Shown here piece after piece: positions 51,121-59,247 of a stretch of DNA of 64,000 nucleotides (its first letter is position 1; each line of letters begins with the position of its first letter). Both the position numbers and the translations under genes were made by a program. Source of the stretch: Halorussus rarus (lineage in GTDB: Archaea > Halobacteriota > Halobacteria > Halobacteriales > Haladaptataceae); assembly GCF_003369835.1 (NCBI RefSeq), contig NZ_QPMJ01000002.1, positions 868,001-932,000 on the forward strand, in the 5' to 3' direction. Under the pieces are notes generated by a model. That model was given only the letters and a program-made list of their open reading frames with translations, was not told where the DNA came from and ran no database searches.

Positions 51121-51155
51121 GATCCACTGTCACCGAAGCCGATCTCAAATTCACC

Positions 51156-51440
51156 GTGTCAGTACTGGCCCTGGCCGGGATCATCATTATGGTCACTGGT
51201 GCGCCCGGGGAGGTCAGTCGGGCCCTGGTTCTTGGACGTCTCGCAGCGGTAGGCGTGACTACACTACTCATATTCCAACTGTCACCAGCCAGTCGTGACA
51301 GATGGGTCAATGTCACGGATAAGGACGTCGAGGGCCTGAACCAGGATTACTGGTGTGCAGAGTGTGGGCGTAACCGTGAGACAGGCGGACGACCATCTGT
51401 ATGTGACGACTGCCGCTCCGCCCGCGAGAAGGAAAACTAA
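51156..51440 (+). CDS. Membrane protein with C-terminal zinc ribbon
   Basis: Encodes 94 residues from GTG. Two hydrophobic segments (about 2-16 and 27-41), then a cytosolic tail with CAECG and CDDC, a small zinc ribbon. No family is recognised. It is 61 bases upstream of the serine recombinase gene. Confidence 0.55.
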   Translation: MSVLALAGIIIMVTGAPGEVSRALVLGRLAAVGVTTLLIFQLSPASRDRWVNVTDKDVEGLNQDYWCAECGRNRETGGRPSVCDDCRSAREKEN

Positions 51441-51501
51441 TGTTTCCCGCACCGTCAAGGAATCCTACTTCTTTGATAAGGGCATACCGACTAAGGTAGG
51501 T

Positions 51502-52221
51502 ATGCAGGAATCACCCCAGAATGTCGCCGGTTATGTCCGTGTCAGCACAGACGACCAGGACGACGACCGGCAGCGCGAATCGATCCTCCAACACTACAAC
51601 ACCAGTGAAGTCGCGTGGCACGTGGACATCGAGTCCGGTGCGAGCATGTCCCGCGAGCAGTACAACCAGCTCCGGGAGACCATCGACCAGTACGACGTCG
51701 TCGTCACCACAGAAATCGATCGACTCGGCCGATCGTTCAGTGAGCTCGCCAGTTTCGTTGAGGAACTCCGCGAGAAGGACATCGACCTGCACTGCACAGA
51801 GCAACCCATCAGCACAGTCGATAACGACGACTGGATGGGAGACCTTCTACTCAACCTCATGATCGTGTTCGCAGACGCGGAACGACGGATGATTGCTGAT
51901 CGCGTGCAGCAGGGCATCGACAAAGCGCGTAGGGATGGAAAGCGCGTTGGACGACCGCCTGCAGGGTACGACGTTGATGAAGACGGATTCCTGTACCAGG
52001 ATCCAGCTGAGTACGCGAAGGTGCAGAACTTCATCCGCGAGCTCAAGAAAGGCCGTCCGAAGACGACGACAGCAGAGTACTTCGGAATCCCGGAGTCCTC
52101 GATCCAGTCGATCCTGAAGCGCGCGGAGAAGAACTACGAGATTGAGTTCGACAACGACTTGTGGACGATCGAACGGGCGAAGGTCGAAGCCGGGGAGAAA
52201 CTGTTAGAACCGCTTGAATAG
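51502..52221 (+). CDS. Serine recombinase / resolvase
   Basis: Encodes 239 residues from ATG 51502. Catalytic core: GYVRVSTDDQ with Ser15 and Arg13, EIDRLGRS with Arg74 and Arg77, IVFADAERRMIADRVQQGI (long E helix), then GRPPAGYDVDEDG and a C-terminal HTH with TTTAEYFGIPESSIQSILKR. All key residues are intact. It is smaller than large serine integrases, so it fits a resolvase or invertase. Likely maintains or mobilises the element. Confidence 0.92.
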   Translation: MQESPQNVAGYVRVSTDDQDDDRQRESILQHYNTSEVAWHVDIESGASMSREQYNQLRETIDQYDVVVTTEIDRLGRSFSELASFVEELREKDIDLHCTEQPISTVDNDDWMGDLLLNLMIVFADAERRMIADRVQQGIDKARRDGKRVGRPPAGYDVDEDGFLYQDPAEYAKVQNFIRELKKGRPKTTTAEYFGIPESSIQSILKRAEKNYEIEFDNDLWTIERAKVEAGEKLLEPLE

Positions 52222-52298
52222 GACGACGACTGGCGACGACGCGAGCGACAAAGAAGACAACGCTGACGAAGGCTGACCGGATCGTCTCCTCGCAAGCC

Positions 52299-52324
52299 GT
52301 GTTACCTCTCTTATCGGGGTCATC
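52299..52324 (+). promoter_or_regulatory. Operator-like dyad, copy 3
   Basis: GTGTTACCTCTCTTATCGGGG, the third match to the GTGTTACC-type word. No small gene follows at once, so it may be a relic of the unit. Confidence 0.35.
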
Positions 52325-52967
52325 GACCTACCCACAAGTAGACCAACAGCGTTTATCGCCGATATCCCGGGCAGATCCAAGTGCTCGTAGCGCCGCGGAC
52401 AGAATCCTGGAATTCGTACGGTCAATGGGTGGGGCAATCGGGGTGTTCTGACAGGCTAGCGACTCAGATCTCGATGACGACGACTCAGGCCTGGATCCAC
52501 TTCTACGTGGAGACAAAGGGCCATGATCGTAGACAACATAACACAAGATCGGTCCGTCAACAAGCTTACTCTGGCCCATCTCTCTCTAATATGGTCGATG
52601 ATGTGCCCGTCCGCCCGTCAGTCCGATATCCGTGGCTGACACACGCACGTACGTAAGGACGCGCGTACGTGATGATGTACGTGATCGCGTACGTACCTGT
52701 GTACGTACGTCGATCCGCCCGGTCGAACCTACCTGTCTCGGTATTTGCGAGCGCAAAAGAACAATCGAGTCTGTCCGTAACAGACACTGTACCGCAGCTA
52801 CCTTGGTGAGTACGACGGAGAAAGCATTCCAGCTTGGTGTGCCGAGACACGTCAGTCTCCCAAATCCAAGACTGGCCGTCGTGGTATGTAGCGTGCGCTG
52901 CGCCTATCAACCCGCCAAGCAACTGAATATGCCACCTTTGAAGACAGTAGGAGCGCGTCGACAAACT

Positions 52968-53031
52968 GCCGCCCGTATGGGGCGGCTGTTCCCGAAGAGA
53001 GAGTGAGCGGTTCCCGGTCCGTGGTGGGGCC
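52968..53031 (+). ncRNA. Structured repeat element B (candidate RNA or element end)
   Basis: Stem GCCGCCC (52968-52974), loop gtatg, GGGCGGC (52980-52986), then tgttcccgaagagagagtga and gcggttcccggtccgtggtg. The linker matches element A at 50221-50260 closely. Confidence 0.4.
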
Positions 53032-53096
53032 GTGACCCACTCCCTGCCGTAGTGGCGTGCGGCCAGTCACTCGTCACTACTCTCGAAGCAATCCGT

Positions 53097-53216
53097 ATGG
53101 TTGAGACTGGATCGACCTACCGTGAAGTGGAGGACGAACTGGATATTGCCCCATCAACGAGGCCCGGTATAATGGACAGGAGAGAGCAATATCTCAGCGT
53201 CAGTAAGAACGGTTAG
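53097..53216 (+). pseudogene. Small HTH-like fragment
   Basis: A 39-residue frame (MVETGSTYREVEDELDIAPS, then TRPGIMDRREQYL) whose pattern fits the C-terminal helix-turn-helix of a recombinase or similar regulator. It is too short to be a domain by itself and may be a remnant; in-frame residues upstream (LVTTLEAIR) fit a lost N-terminal part. Confidence 0.35.
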
Positions 53217-53221
53217 ATGAA

Positions 53222-53243
53222 TATTGGCCCCTGCGGGCCAATA
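53222..53243. terminator. Perfect 9-bp hairpin before the restriction genes
   Basis: TATTGGCCC (53222-53230), loop CTGC, GGGCCAATA (53235-53243). It marks the boundary between the element and the defence genes; no T run follows. Confidence 0.5.
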
Positions 53244-53270
53244 GGAATCTGCTTGGCTCTTGAACGGGAT

Positions 53271-53278
53271 TTTATATA
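53271..53278 (+). promoter_or_regulatory. TATA box of the McrBC operon
   Basis: tttatata lies about 24-31 bases before the ATG at 53302, which places the transcription start at or within a base or two of the start codon. This predicts a leaderless transcript, common in haloarchaea. Confidence 0.65.
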
Positions 53279-53301
53279 CTCAGAACTACCTGTATCTGGT
53301 A

Positions 53302-54531
53302 ATGAGCGATTCGTCGGACGACTATACGCTTGAGGATGCGCAAGACGAAGTCGGAATTCTTCGCCGCGTAACCGACGACGTCGTCGAAGCAATCCAGAAT
53401 GCGGAGAACGAGGAGGTACTGGAGTTCCTGATTGAGGACGAAAAACTCGACGTGATCCACGACGGCGAGCGTGGGTTGGGCCAGGTCCGACGTGCCGTAC
53501 TTGAGTCTCCATTGGCGTCAGATCGACTCAAGCGTGTCGTGAGTCTCCGCGGTGACGAAACGCCTAAAGAGATACTTGTTCCGAACGACGTTGAGCGGAA
53601 CGCGAAGGTCGCGCTGGAAGCGGGCAAGCCAGTCGTCCTGTATGGGCCGACCGGGACAGGGAAGACGACGTTTGCTAAGCAACTCGCTCGTGAAACCGGA
53701 ATCGGATACACCCTCAACACTGCCACTCCCTCGTGGACGCCGTCGGACATCATCGGTGGAATTAGCCCGGATTACACCGGCGACTCGCTAAGCTACCGGA
53801 CGAAACTCGGCTGCGTGTCTGAAGCTGTTCAGCGTGCTCGCCGGTTCGACGTCGAATACGGCGTCATCCTCGATGAGATTACGCGAGCGGACATCTCGAA
53901 GATCTTTGGTCCGCTGTACACTGCAATCGAGAACCCACACCAAACCATCTTTGAGACCGACGAAGGTGAGACTATTGAGTTGGACGAGCGGGTGAACATC
54001 ATCTGTACGATGAACATGTCCGACCGGACAGTGAACGAACTCGATAACGCCATCACCCGCCGGTTCGCCATGATCGAGTTGGACGAGTACGAGGAGGACA
54101 AGCGCCGACAGCTGTTCAAAGACTGGATCACCACGCACGTCACCGACCACACAGATCTCGGAGAAAGCGAGATTCTCCGGCTGTTCGAGCGGGACTACCA
54201 GGGGATCAATCACGGCCACGAATCGACGTCGCAGGGGTCGATCATGCGGTTCGGTCCGATGCACTACCGCGACGTCGCCGTCTTCCTCGGTGTCGGCTGT
54301 CGGGAGGGTGGAGAGTACGAGTACGACCAGACAGACGCGGTCGGACAGGCATTCCGGACGTATATCGTTCCGCGACTCCTGAACGCCGCTGCGTTCCCAC
54401 AGATCGAGCGGATCGCGGAACACTACCGCGCGATGAACGGCGAGTTCGAGGAGTTCGATCTCGCCCCTGCTGCTGAGCTCGCCGAACGGGAACTCGAACA
54501 GGAACGACGTCAGATGGGCTCCTACGAGTAA
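53302..54531 (+). CDS. McrB-like AAA+ restriction ATPase
   Basis: Encodes 409 residues. A helical N-terminal part (about 1-85) is followed by an AAA+ module: Walker A GPTGTGKT at 115-122, Walker B VILDEITRAD at 188-197, sensor CTMNMSDRT near 245-253 and ITRRF near 261-265. The Asn-rich sensor MNM is typical of McrB/dynein-like AAA (AAA_5). No GTP-specific McrB motif such as an obvious NKxD is seen beyond MNMSDRT. The ATG is 4 residues into a TATA-defined leaderless start. Overlaps the next gene by one base. Confidence 0.88.
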   Translation: MSDSSDDYTLEDAQDEVGILRRVTDDVVEAIQNAENEEVLEFLIEDEKLDVIHDGERGLGQVRRAVLESPLASDRLKRVVSLRGDETPKEILVPNDVERNAKVALEAGKPVVLYGPTGTGKTTFAKQLARETGIGYTLNTATPSWTPSDIIGGISPDYTGDSLSYRTKLGCVSEAVQRARRFDVEYGVILDEITRADISKIFGPLYTAIENPHQTIFETDEGETIELDERVNIICTMNMSDRTVNELDNAITRRFAMIELDEYEEDKRRQLFKDWITTHVTDHTDLGESEILRLFERDYQGINHGHESTSQGSIMRFGPMHYRDVAVFLGVGCREGGEYEYDQTDAVGQAFRTYIVPRLLNAAAFPQIERIAEHYRAMNGEFEEFDLAPAAELAERELEQERRQMGSYE

Positions 54532-56288
54532 TGAGTACGGTTGACGAAGTTTACGAGTACGGGCAGGACACCTTCAACGTCCCCGAGCGCGGGGAGATCC
54601 GGATAGAGGGCTGTCCGTCGTCCATCGGGGACCAGCTTCGTCGCGCGTCCTTCACACAAGAGAGCCCCGGCGTCTTCACGAAGAGCCAGGCGGCACTCGA
54701 CGGCGAGCAGGAGTACGAGGTCGTAACGGTCACCGTAGACGGCGACGAAAACGAGGTACTCCACGTGGAGGCGACGGACATCATCGGCGTCGTGAGTCTC
54801 ACGCCGTCGTCGAAGGTGCAGGTCGATCCGAAGATCGACTGGGAACACATCTTCGACATGCTCCTGGCCGTCTACGACCAGAACCGGTCTATCGAGTATC
54901 ACGGAATCCCGCTGCAGGATTTCCTCTCCGACGACATCCATCTTGACGACGTGTTCGTAGTGCTGGCGATCAACTACTTGGATGGCTTGGAGACTATTCA
55001 CCGGCAAGGCTACATCCGTGACCTGGTGATTCGTCGGCTCGATAGTCTCGATGGGCGTGGGGAGATCGACGTCGAACAAACGCTGTTGAACCACGGGCGC
55101 GGGACGTTGGAGCCACACTGGATCCGCAACGAAACTGAGTACGACAACGCCGCAAACTCGCTGCTCCACTTTGCTGGAAAGACGCTCCTTCGACTCTTCC
55201 GACAGAACACCCACGAAAACGACCACCCTGCATACGATCGAATCTTCTCGGAAGTACACCGCGAGGTGGAGCGCCTGGAGAGTATGGGTGTCAGCAGCGG
55301 GTTGGACCGGATGGACGAGTATCGACGCCTCTCGCTCAGCGACCTTCCGAAGCAGCGACGGTACTACCAGAAGGCGTTCGATGTCGCCAAGGCAGTGATG
55401 TCGTCGTCGCTCGGCCAGCAACTCCGTGACGGCCCACGAGAGCTGGTCGTGGACTACGTCCTGAATATGGAGTCGCTGTTCGAGCAGTACTCGCAGGTCG
55501 TCATCGAGCGCGAACTCTCGTACATCAAGTCCTACGACCACCTCGGAGACCTCGACGACGTGACTCCCGTTCGGTCACCATCGGTGAACCCATTCGAGGG
55601 TGAAGGGCAGATATACCACGAACCGGACCACGCCCTGCAGGAAGGTGACGAGACACTGGCTGTACTGGACTCGAAATACTATGCAGAGGGTCACGATCCG
55701 GTGAAGGAATCCCCGTCCAGATCACGGCTCTTCAGTTACGCGTATCTGCTTCACTCCGATCGACTCGCGTTCCTGTGCCCACTCCTCGAACCGAAGCGAC
55801 GGCGAGTCACCCAAACAGGTGCCGAACTGCAAATCGTTTCGCCCGAGCAAGAGTTCACGTTGGGCGGATACGGCGACGTCGTCCACGACTATCTGCACGA
55901 CGTACTCGTCCGCAAATCCGCGGAACTCGAAGCCTTCCGCGCCGTTGCGGAGAACCGACTCTGCCTCGATGGCGTCGAAGAGACGGATCTTAGCAACGCG
56001 AAGTCGATGAGCGGTCCGTTCACGTTCAAGGATGCTCGGGACTTCTCCTTGCGTGTTCTCAAGGCTGCCGCCGACGAACACTCCTGGGAGGTCCGAAACC
56101 GGTACGACTTAGAGCAAGATGGCGACTGGACACGAGAGCAGATCGAAACACGATGTGAACAGCGCTACGAGCATACGACGACATGCGTACCGGTGTTCTG
56201 TCGTGAACAGGGACAAGAGTGGATCGACCTCTACTTCCTAGGCGGAGGGGGAGACGTTGAGAAGGAGGGCCCATTGAAGCTCTTATAG
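54531..56288 (+). CDS. mcrC: McrC-like nuclease subunit
   Basis: Encodes 585 residues. The N-terminal half contains VVSLTPSSKVQVDPKIDWEH and a helical FDMLLAVYDQNRSIEYHGIP typical of McrC. The nuclease core has FEGEGQIYHEPDH and LAVLDSKYYAEG near 377-385 (D-x-K of a PD-(D/E)xK fold). It partners McrB to cleave modified DNA. A C-terminal extension of about 170 residues (LHDVLVRKSAELEAFRAV, WTREQIETRCEQRYEH) is unusual and could recognise DNA. Confidence 0.85.
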   Translation: MSTVDEVYEYGQDTFNVPERGEIRIEGCPSSIGDQLRRASFTQESPGVFTKSQAALDGEQEYEVVTVTVDGDENEVLHVEATDIIGVVSLTPSSKVQVDPKIDWEHIFDMLLAVYDQNRSIEYHGIPLQDFLSDDIHLDDVFVVLAINYLDGLETIHRQGYIRDLVIRRLDSLDGRGEIDVEQTLLNHGRGTLEPHWIRNETEYDNAANSLLHFAGKTLLRLFRQNTHENDHPAYDRIFSEVHREVERLESMGVSSGLDRMDEYRRLSLSDLPKQRRYYQKAFDVAKAVMSSSLGQQLRDGPRELVVDYVLNMESLFEQYSQVVIERELSYIKSYDHLGDLDDVTPVRSPSVNPFEGEGQIYHEPDHALQEGDETLAVLDSKYYAEGHDPVKESPSRSRLFSYAYLLHSDRLAFLCPLLEPKRRRVTQTGAELQIVSPEQEFTLGGYGDVVHDYLHDVLVRKSAELEAFRAVAENRLCLDGVEETDLSNAKSMSGPFTFKDARDFSLRVLKAAADEHSWEVRNRYDLEQDGDWTREQIETRCEQRYEHTTTCVPVFCREQGQEWIDLYFLGGGGDVEKEGPLKLL

Positions 56289-56295
56289 AGATAGT

Positions 56296-56934
56296 ATGTA
56301 CCAAACACCGTACCAGTGGACGACCAACGAAGGAACGACACACGTCTTCTACGACAATAATCTGCCTCCGAGCGAAGGATTCGGCTGGGATAGTCTCTGT
56401 GACGAAGGGAGAATTCCCATTGAAGGAGAGCACTTCGAACTCCAAGAGGATGTTACAGAGGAGTCGATAACGTGCGAACGCTGCCGTGACCAGCTCGGCA
56501 AATCGTATGTATGTCTTGGTGACGATGATACCGCAGGTATTCGAAGTTGCTTGGTTAGAGTTCGCCGGGATGGTGATGGGGTACTAATCGGTGCTCGTCG
56601 TCTCTGTCGGGGGAGACCTCTCCACTATGAAATCTCGTTCGAGCCTACGTCCTTTACTGGTGATCTTCAGACAGAGATGGACGAGGTTTGCGAAGACTGC
56701 TGGCAGAACTACGTTGATCGTCAGTGGAGCGGCGACGTCGAAGGAGGAGAGCTTCAAGTCGAATTCTGGGTGGATGGTGAGAAAGAAACGAACTATGCAG
56801 CCTCCGTTGAAGCAGTTAATACGGGCCCGAAAGCGAAGCTTCGACTGACCAGTGAGAATGGTCTCAAACAGGAGCTTGCCAGAGAGAAGATCGACTCAAT
56901 CACACTAACGCCAGCACAAATCGTGGACTACTGA
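56296..56934 (+). CDS. Unknown zinc-binding-like protein downstream of mcrC
   Basis: Encodes 212 residues, 7 bases after mcrC, so likely in its operon. A CERC near residue 55 and CEDC near 133 could form one zinc site; the N-terminus has TTHVFYDNNLPP and a possible beta-rich region with VRVRRDGDGVLIGARR. No family is recognised. It may be a third component of the restriction system. Confidence 0.65.
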   Translation: MYQTPYQWTTNEGTTHVFYDNNLPPSEGFGWDSLCDEGRIPIEGEHFELQEDVTEESITCERCRDQLGKSYVCLGDDDTAGIRSCLVRVRRDGDGVLIGARRLCRGRPLHYEISFEPTSFTGDLQTEMDEVCEDCWQNYVDRQWSGDVEGGELQVEFWVDGEKETNYAASVEAVNTGPKAKLRLTSENGLKQELAREKIDSITLTPAQIVDY

Positions 56935-56992
56935 TTCCGTCAGCCGGGCAGTTTCTTCAGAGAGTCTACTGGTTCCTTGGTTCAGGTTTTGG

Positions 56993-57376
56993 TCAGAACG
57001 GTGCGACGAGCCACTTGCCATCTTCTTTCCGTTCAAGTTGAGGGCCGAAAACCTGCTGGAGAGAGTGAAGTTCACCCTCGTACCGAAGGTCGTACGTTTT
57101 CCCACTACGATGGAACGAACCTTCGACGACAAACTGTACTGTCGGACTCTGGTACTCTAAATCGTTTGCGCGTTGGTCCATCTCGCGGGCCAACTCATTC
57201 GCCAGATCCTCATCCGCCAAGGCATCTGCGAGACCAACAACACTCACACTATCTGGAACATCGTCTTCTTGGAGCCGCTGTACAAACTCTTCCACAGGAA
57301 TCTGATGCTCGAAGGTCTCATACGCACCTTCGATAACGAGATTGTAGCGTCCGGGTATCTGTCCGGGACCTGCCAT
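56993..57376 (-). CDS. Hypothetical protein, tail-to-tail with restriction operon
   Basis: Encodes 127 residues. A beta-strand start (RYNLVIEGAYETFEHQIPVE) and a mid helix (GLADALADEDLANELAREM) then VQFVVEGSFHRSGKTYDLRY. Two similar strands (VIEG, VVEG) suggest an internal repeat. Acidic, no TM. Function unknown; 58 bases after the previous gene ends. Confidence 0.6.
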   Translation of the reverse strand: MAGPGQIPGRYNLVIEGAYETFEHQIPVEEFVQRLQEDDVPDSVSVVGLADALADEDLANELAREMDQRANDLEYQSPTVQFVVEGSFHRSGKTYDLRYEGELHSLQQVFGPQLERKEDGKWLVAPF

Positions 57377-57795
57377 TACGCATACAACGTCTCCGAAGGG
57401 ACAAAAATGGATACGGTACCGTAGTTCCCAGTAGTTGCTAACGGGTTTTTCTATATTCAGATAGGTGTCTAAAGCTCAAACAACTGCGTTGAGAAGTAAA
57501 TCTGCGTGCTGTGGTATTCGATACCAAAGGTGAGAACAGCGGGTGGGGGCCTGGAAGATGCCACGAAAGCACTATCTCGGTGTAGTCCTGCTAATTTTGA
57601 GCAGACATGACTAGTCTTAGGTCATCGGGTTCCACAGTACCCCATCAGTTGGCGACGATGTCACGTCGCGTTCTAAGCCCACACATCTAAACCTGGTTGA
57701 GTGGAGCGCAACTCTACCCCGTCTAAACGTAGAGCGGCCCGATGGTATACCGGGGGCTGAGCTTTATACGTGGCAGCAGGGTATAACGACATGTA
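57377..57795. other. Intergenic region before a small gene
   Basis: About 420 bases with no supported gene. It should hold the promoter of the minus-strand 127-residue gene. A TATA-like ctttatac at about 57,762-57,769 precedes the ATG at 57,796, consistent with a leaderless start. Confidence 0.45.
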
Positions 57796-58092
57796 ATGGG
57801 AACAGCGAGCACATCTGACCGCATCGACCAGCAAACCCGGGATGACATCTACTCATTCTATACGGAACACCTCCAGGAGATCAGTGAGAAGTACGATGTC
57901 GCGTACGAGACTGAAGACATCGTCGTGATTACTGGTGCGAACGCTGAAATCAACGCTATCGCTGATTACTACGATGTCACGTACTCCGCAGTATGCAGTT
58001 TAATGCGCGAAGAATACCCCGAGCATCTCGGACGCAGTCTAAACACCTCGATAGAATACGGCACGCCACTCGTCATCCTCAAAACCGCGTAA
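57796..58092 (+). CDS. Small hypothetical protein
   Basis: Encodes 98 residues. The N-terminus is Thr/Ser-rich, then RDDIYSFYTEHLQEISEKYD, DIVVITGANAEINAIADYYD and SAVCSLMREEYPEHL, a mostly helical pattern. The ADYYDVTYSAVCSLM stretch could be an HTH. Function unknown. Confidence 0.55.
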   Translation: MGTASTSDRIDQQTRDDIYSFYTEHLQEISEKYDVAYETEDIVVITGANAEINAIADYYDVTYSAVCSLMREEYPEHLGRSLNTSIEYGTPLVILKTA

Positions 58093-58117
58093 CAGGCGAT
58101 ATCCTCTCAAGTAACCC

Positions 58118-58130
58118 TGTTGAAACCCTA
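58118..58130. repeat. Solo match to the IS6-type element end
   Basis: CTGTTGAAACCCT, 13 of the 17 end bases of the mobile element found at 48974. There is no partner arm nearby, so it may be an old insertion scar or chance. Confidence 0.35.
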
Positions 58131-58272
58131 GTGGCCAGACACTTTTCCCCCAACAGGTAATTGAATAAATATACAATAGGGGCGTAGAGAGGTCTAAGGT
58201 GTTCTCAATCTACGATACGAACTGGACAGAAAGTGAAGCCGACGCGATCTTCTAAGAATATTCAGTCAGAAA

Positions 58273-58866
58273 TCAGGTCGTCCACATCAGCTGGTCGGAT
58301 TCATCAGGTTTCGGTATCTCTGGATCTGAGTCAGCAAAACTCGACAAGAACGTCTGTTTCTTGCTTCTTGGAGGAAGCACCGCGGAATCATTAATCATGA
58401 TCTCTGTTGCTGGTGCAACTGTCGGATCAATCTCCTGCAACAGTCGGTAGGCATGTGGCGTAGTGAGTACCATCATACATTCACCACAGATCAACTCCGG
58501 ATCTGACTCATCGAGATGAATCTGATATCTGGCGGATCCGTCACACCAACGGCACTCTGGTCTTCCGCGTTTTAATCGTTCTATCAGTTCCTCTGACCTC
58601 ATCCACCGTTTGGCGATCTCTTTCAGTTGGCTATGTTCTCTTCTCTCCAAGTTGATTGTCAAACTTTGGCGATGGAGAGTGTTGCGTAGGTGTTGCAACC
58701 ACGGACTCACCTGAGAGATATCGTCGCTCTGAGATTGGAACTCAATCTTATCATCTATATCATGTAGGATTTCCTGTCGTTCTTCCCATGTGATCGAGAT
58801 TGTACTGAATGCCTCTATCTCTTCTACGATCAGGACTCTACGCTCCGTTGCTGCCACCAGCACCAC
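58273..58866 (-). CDS. Hypothetical protein with a zinc knuckle
   Basis: Encodes 197 residues. N-terminal helical region with ATERRVLIVEEIEAFSTISI, a middle coiled part (LERREHSQLKEIAKRWMRSE), then CRWC near 103-106 and CGEC near 127-130, a CxxC-x20-CxxC zinc site. C-terminal tail is proline-rich and polar. No family recognised; lies between the restriction and methylase genes. Confidence 0.6.
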   Translation of the reverse strand: MVLVAATERRVLIVEEIEAFSTISITWEERQEILHDIDDKIEFQSQSDDISQVSPWLQHLRNTLHRQSLTINLERREHSQLKEIAKRWMRSEELIERLKRGRPECRWCDGSARYQIHLDESDPELICGECMMVLTTPHAYRLLQEIDPTVAPATEIMINDSAVLPPRSKKQTFLSSFADSDPEIPKPDESDQLMWTT

Positions 58867-59247
58867 CTCTCATTATATAGGAACTCACTGGTCGAACTCT
58901 TCGTGGTTGGTGGATGGTTTCGGTAGACAGCCACCGAACCAGATTTTGAATCATCGGGTCGGGATGTTTCATCGCTATCATACTCCGGAATAGGTGGAGT
59001 AACCAGGTAGGTAAAAACCTCTGCCCCCGGAACACCGTGATATCGATCCCATAGAGGCTATACGGCCAATATTCGGATTGAGAGTCGGGGCAGCAGACTC
59101 ACAGCACGACCATATCGCCGACTCACCTTAGACAGACCGTAGGGAGATGGGCTACCGCAAGCAACGGGGGCACTCTCAGTGAGGGTCTCGAAATGGATTA
59201 TCGAAAATCGCCACCGGGAGTTGTCTTCGCGTCCATCTTCGGGGTTC
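58867..59247. other. Intergenic region before the methyltransferase gene end
   Basis: About 380 bases, no supported gene; a shadow frame on both strands is short. It probably contains the promoter of the zinc-knuckle gene and the methylase terminator, but I see no clear signals. Confidence 0.4.

Larger units (their letters stand above)
52222..53301. other. About 1 kb mostly non-coding end of the element
   Basis: Contains the third operator-like word, the second GTACGT tract (about 52,600-52,720), structured element B (52968-53031), a 39-residue HTH-like fragment (53097-53216), and a 9-bp hairpin (53222-53243). Frames longer than 60 codons in this region are low in acidic residues and unconvincing. 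Confidence 0.45.

Noticed and set aside
50295-52720. GTACGT-rich tracts as a CRISPR array
   Set aside because: The words are short and irregularly spaced and lack repeats of 23-37 bases separated by unique spacers.
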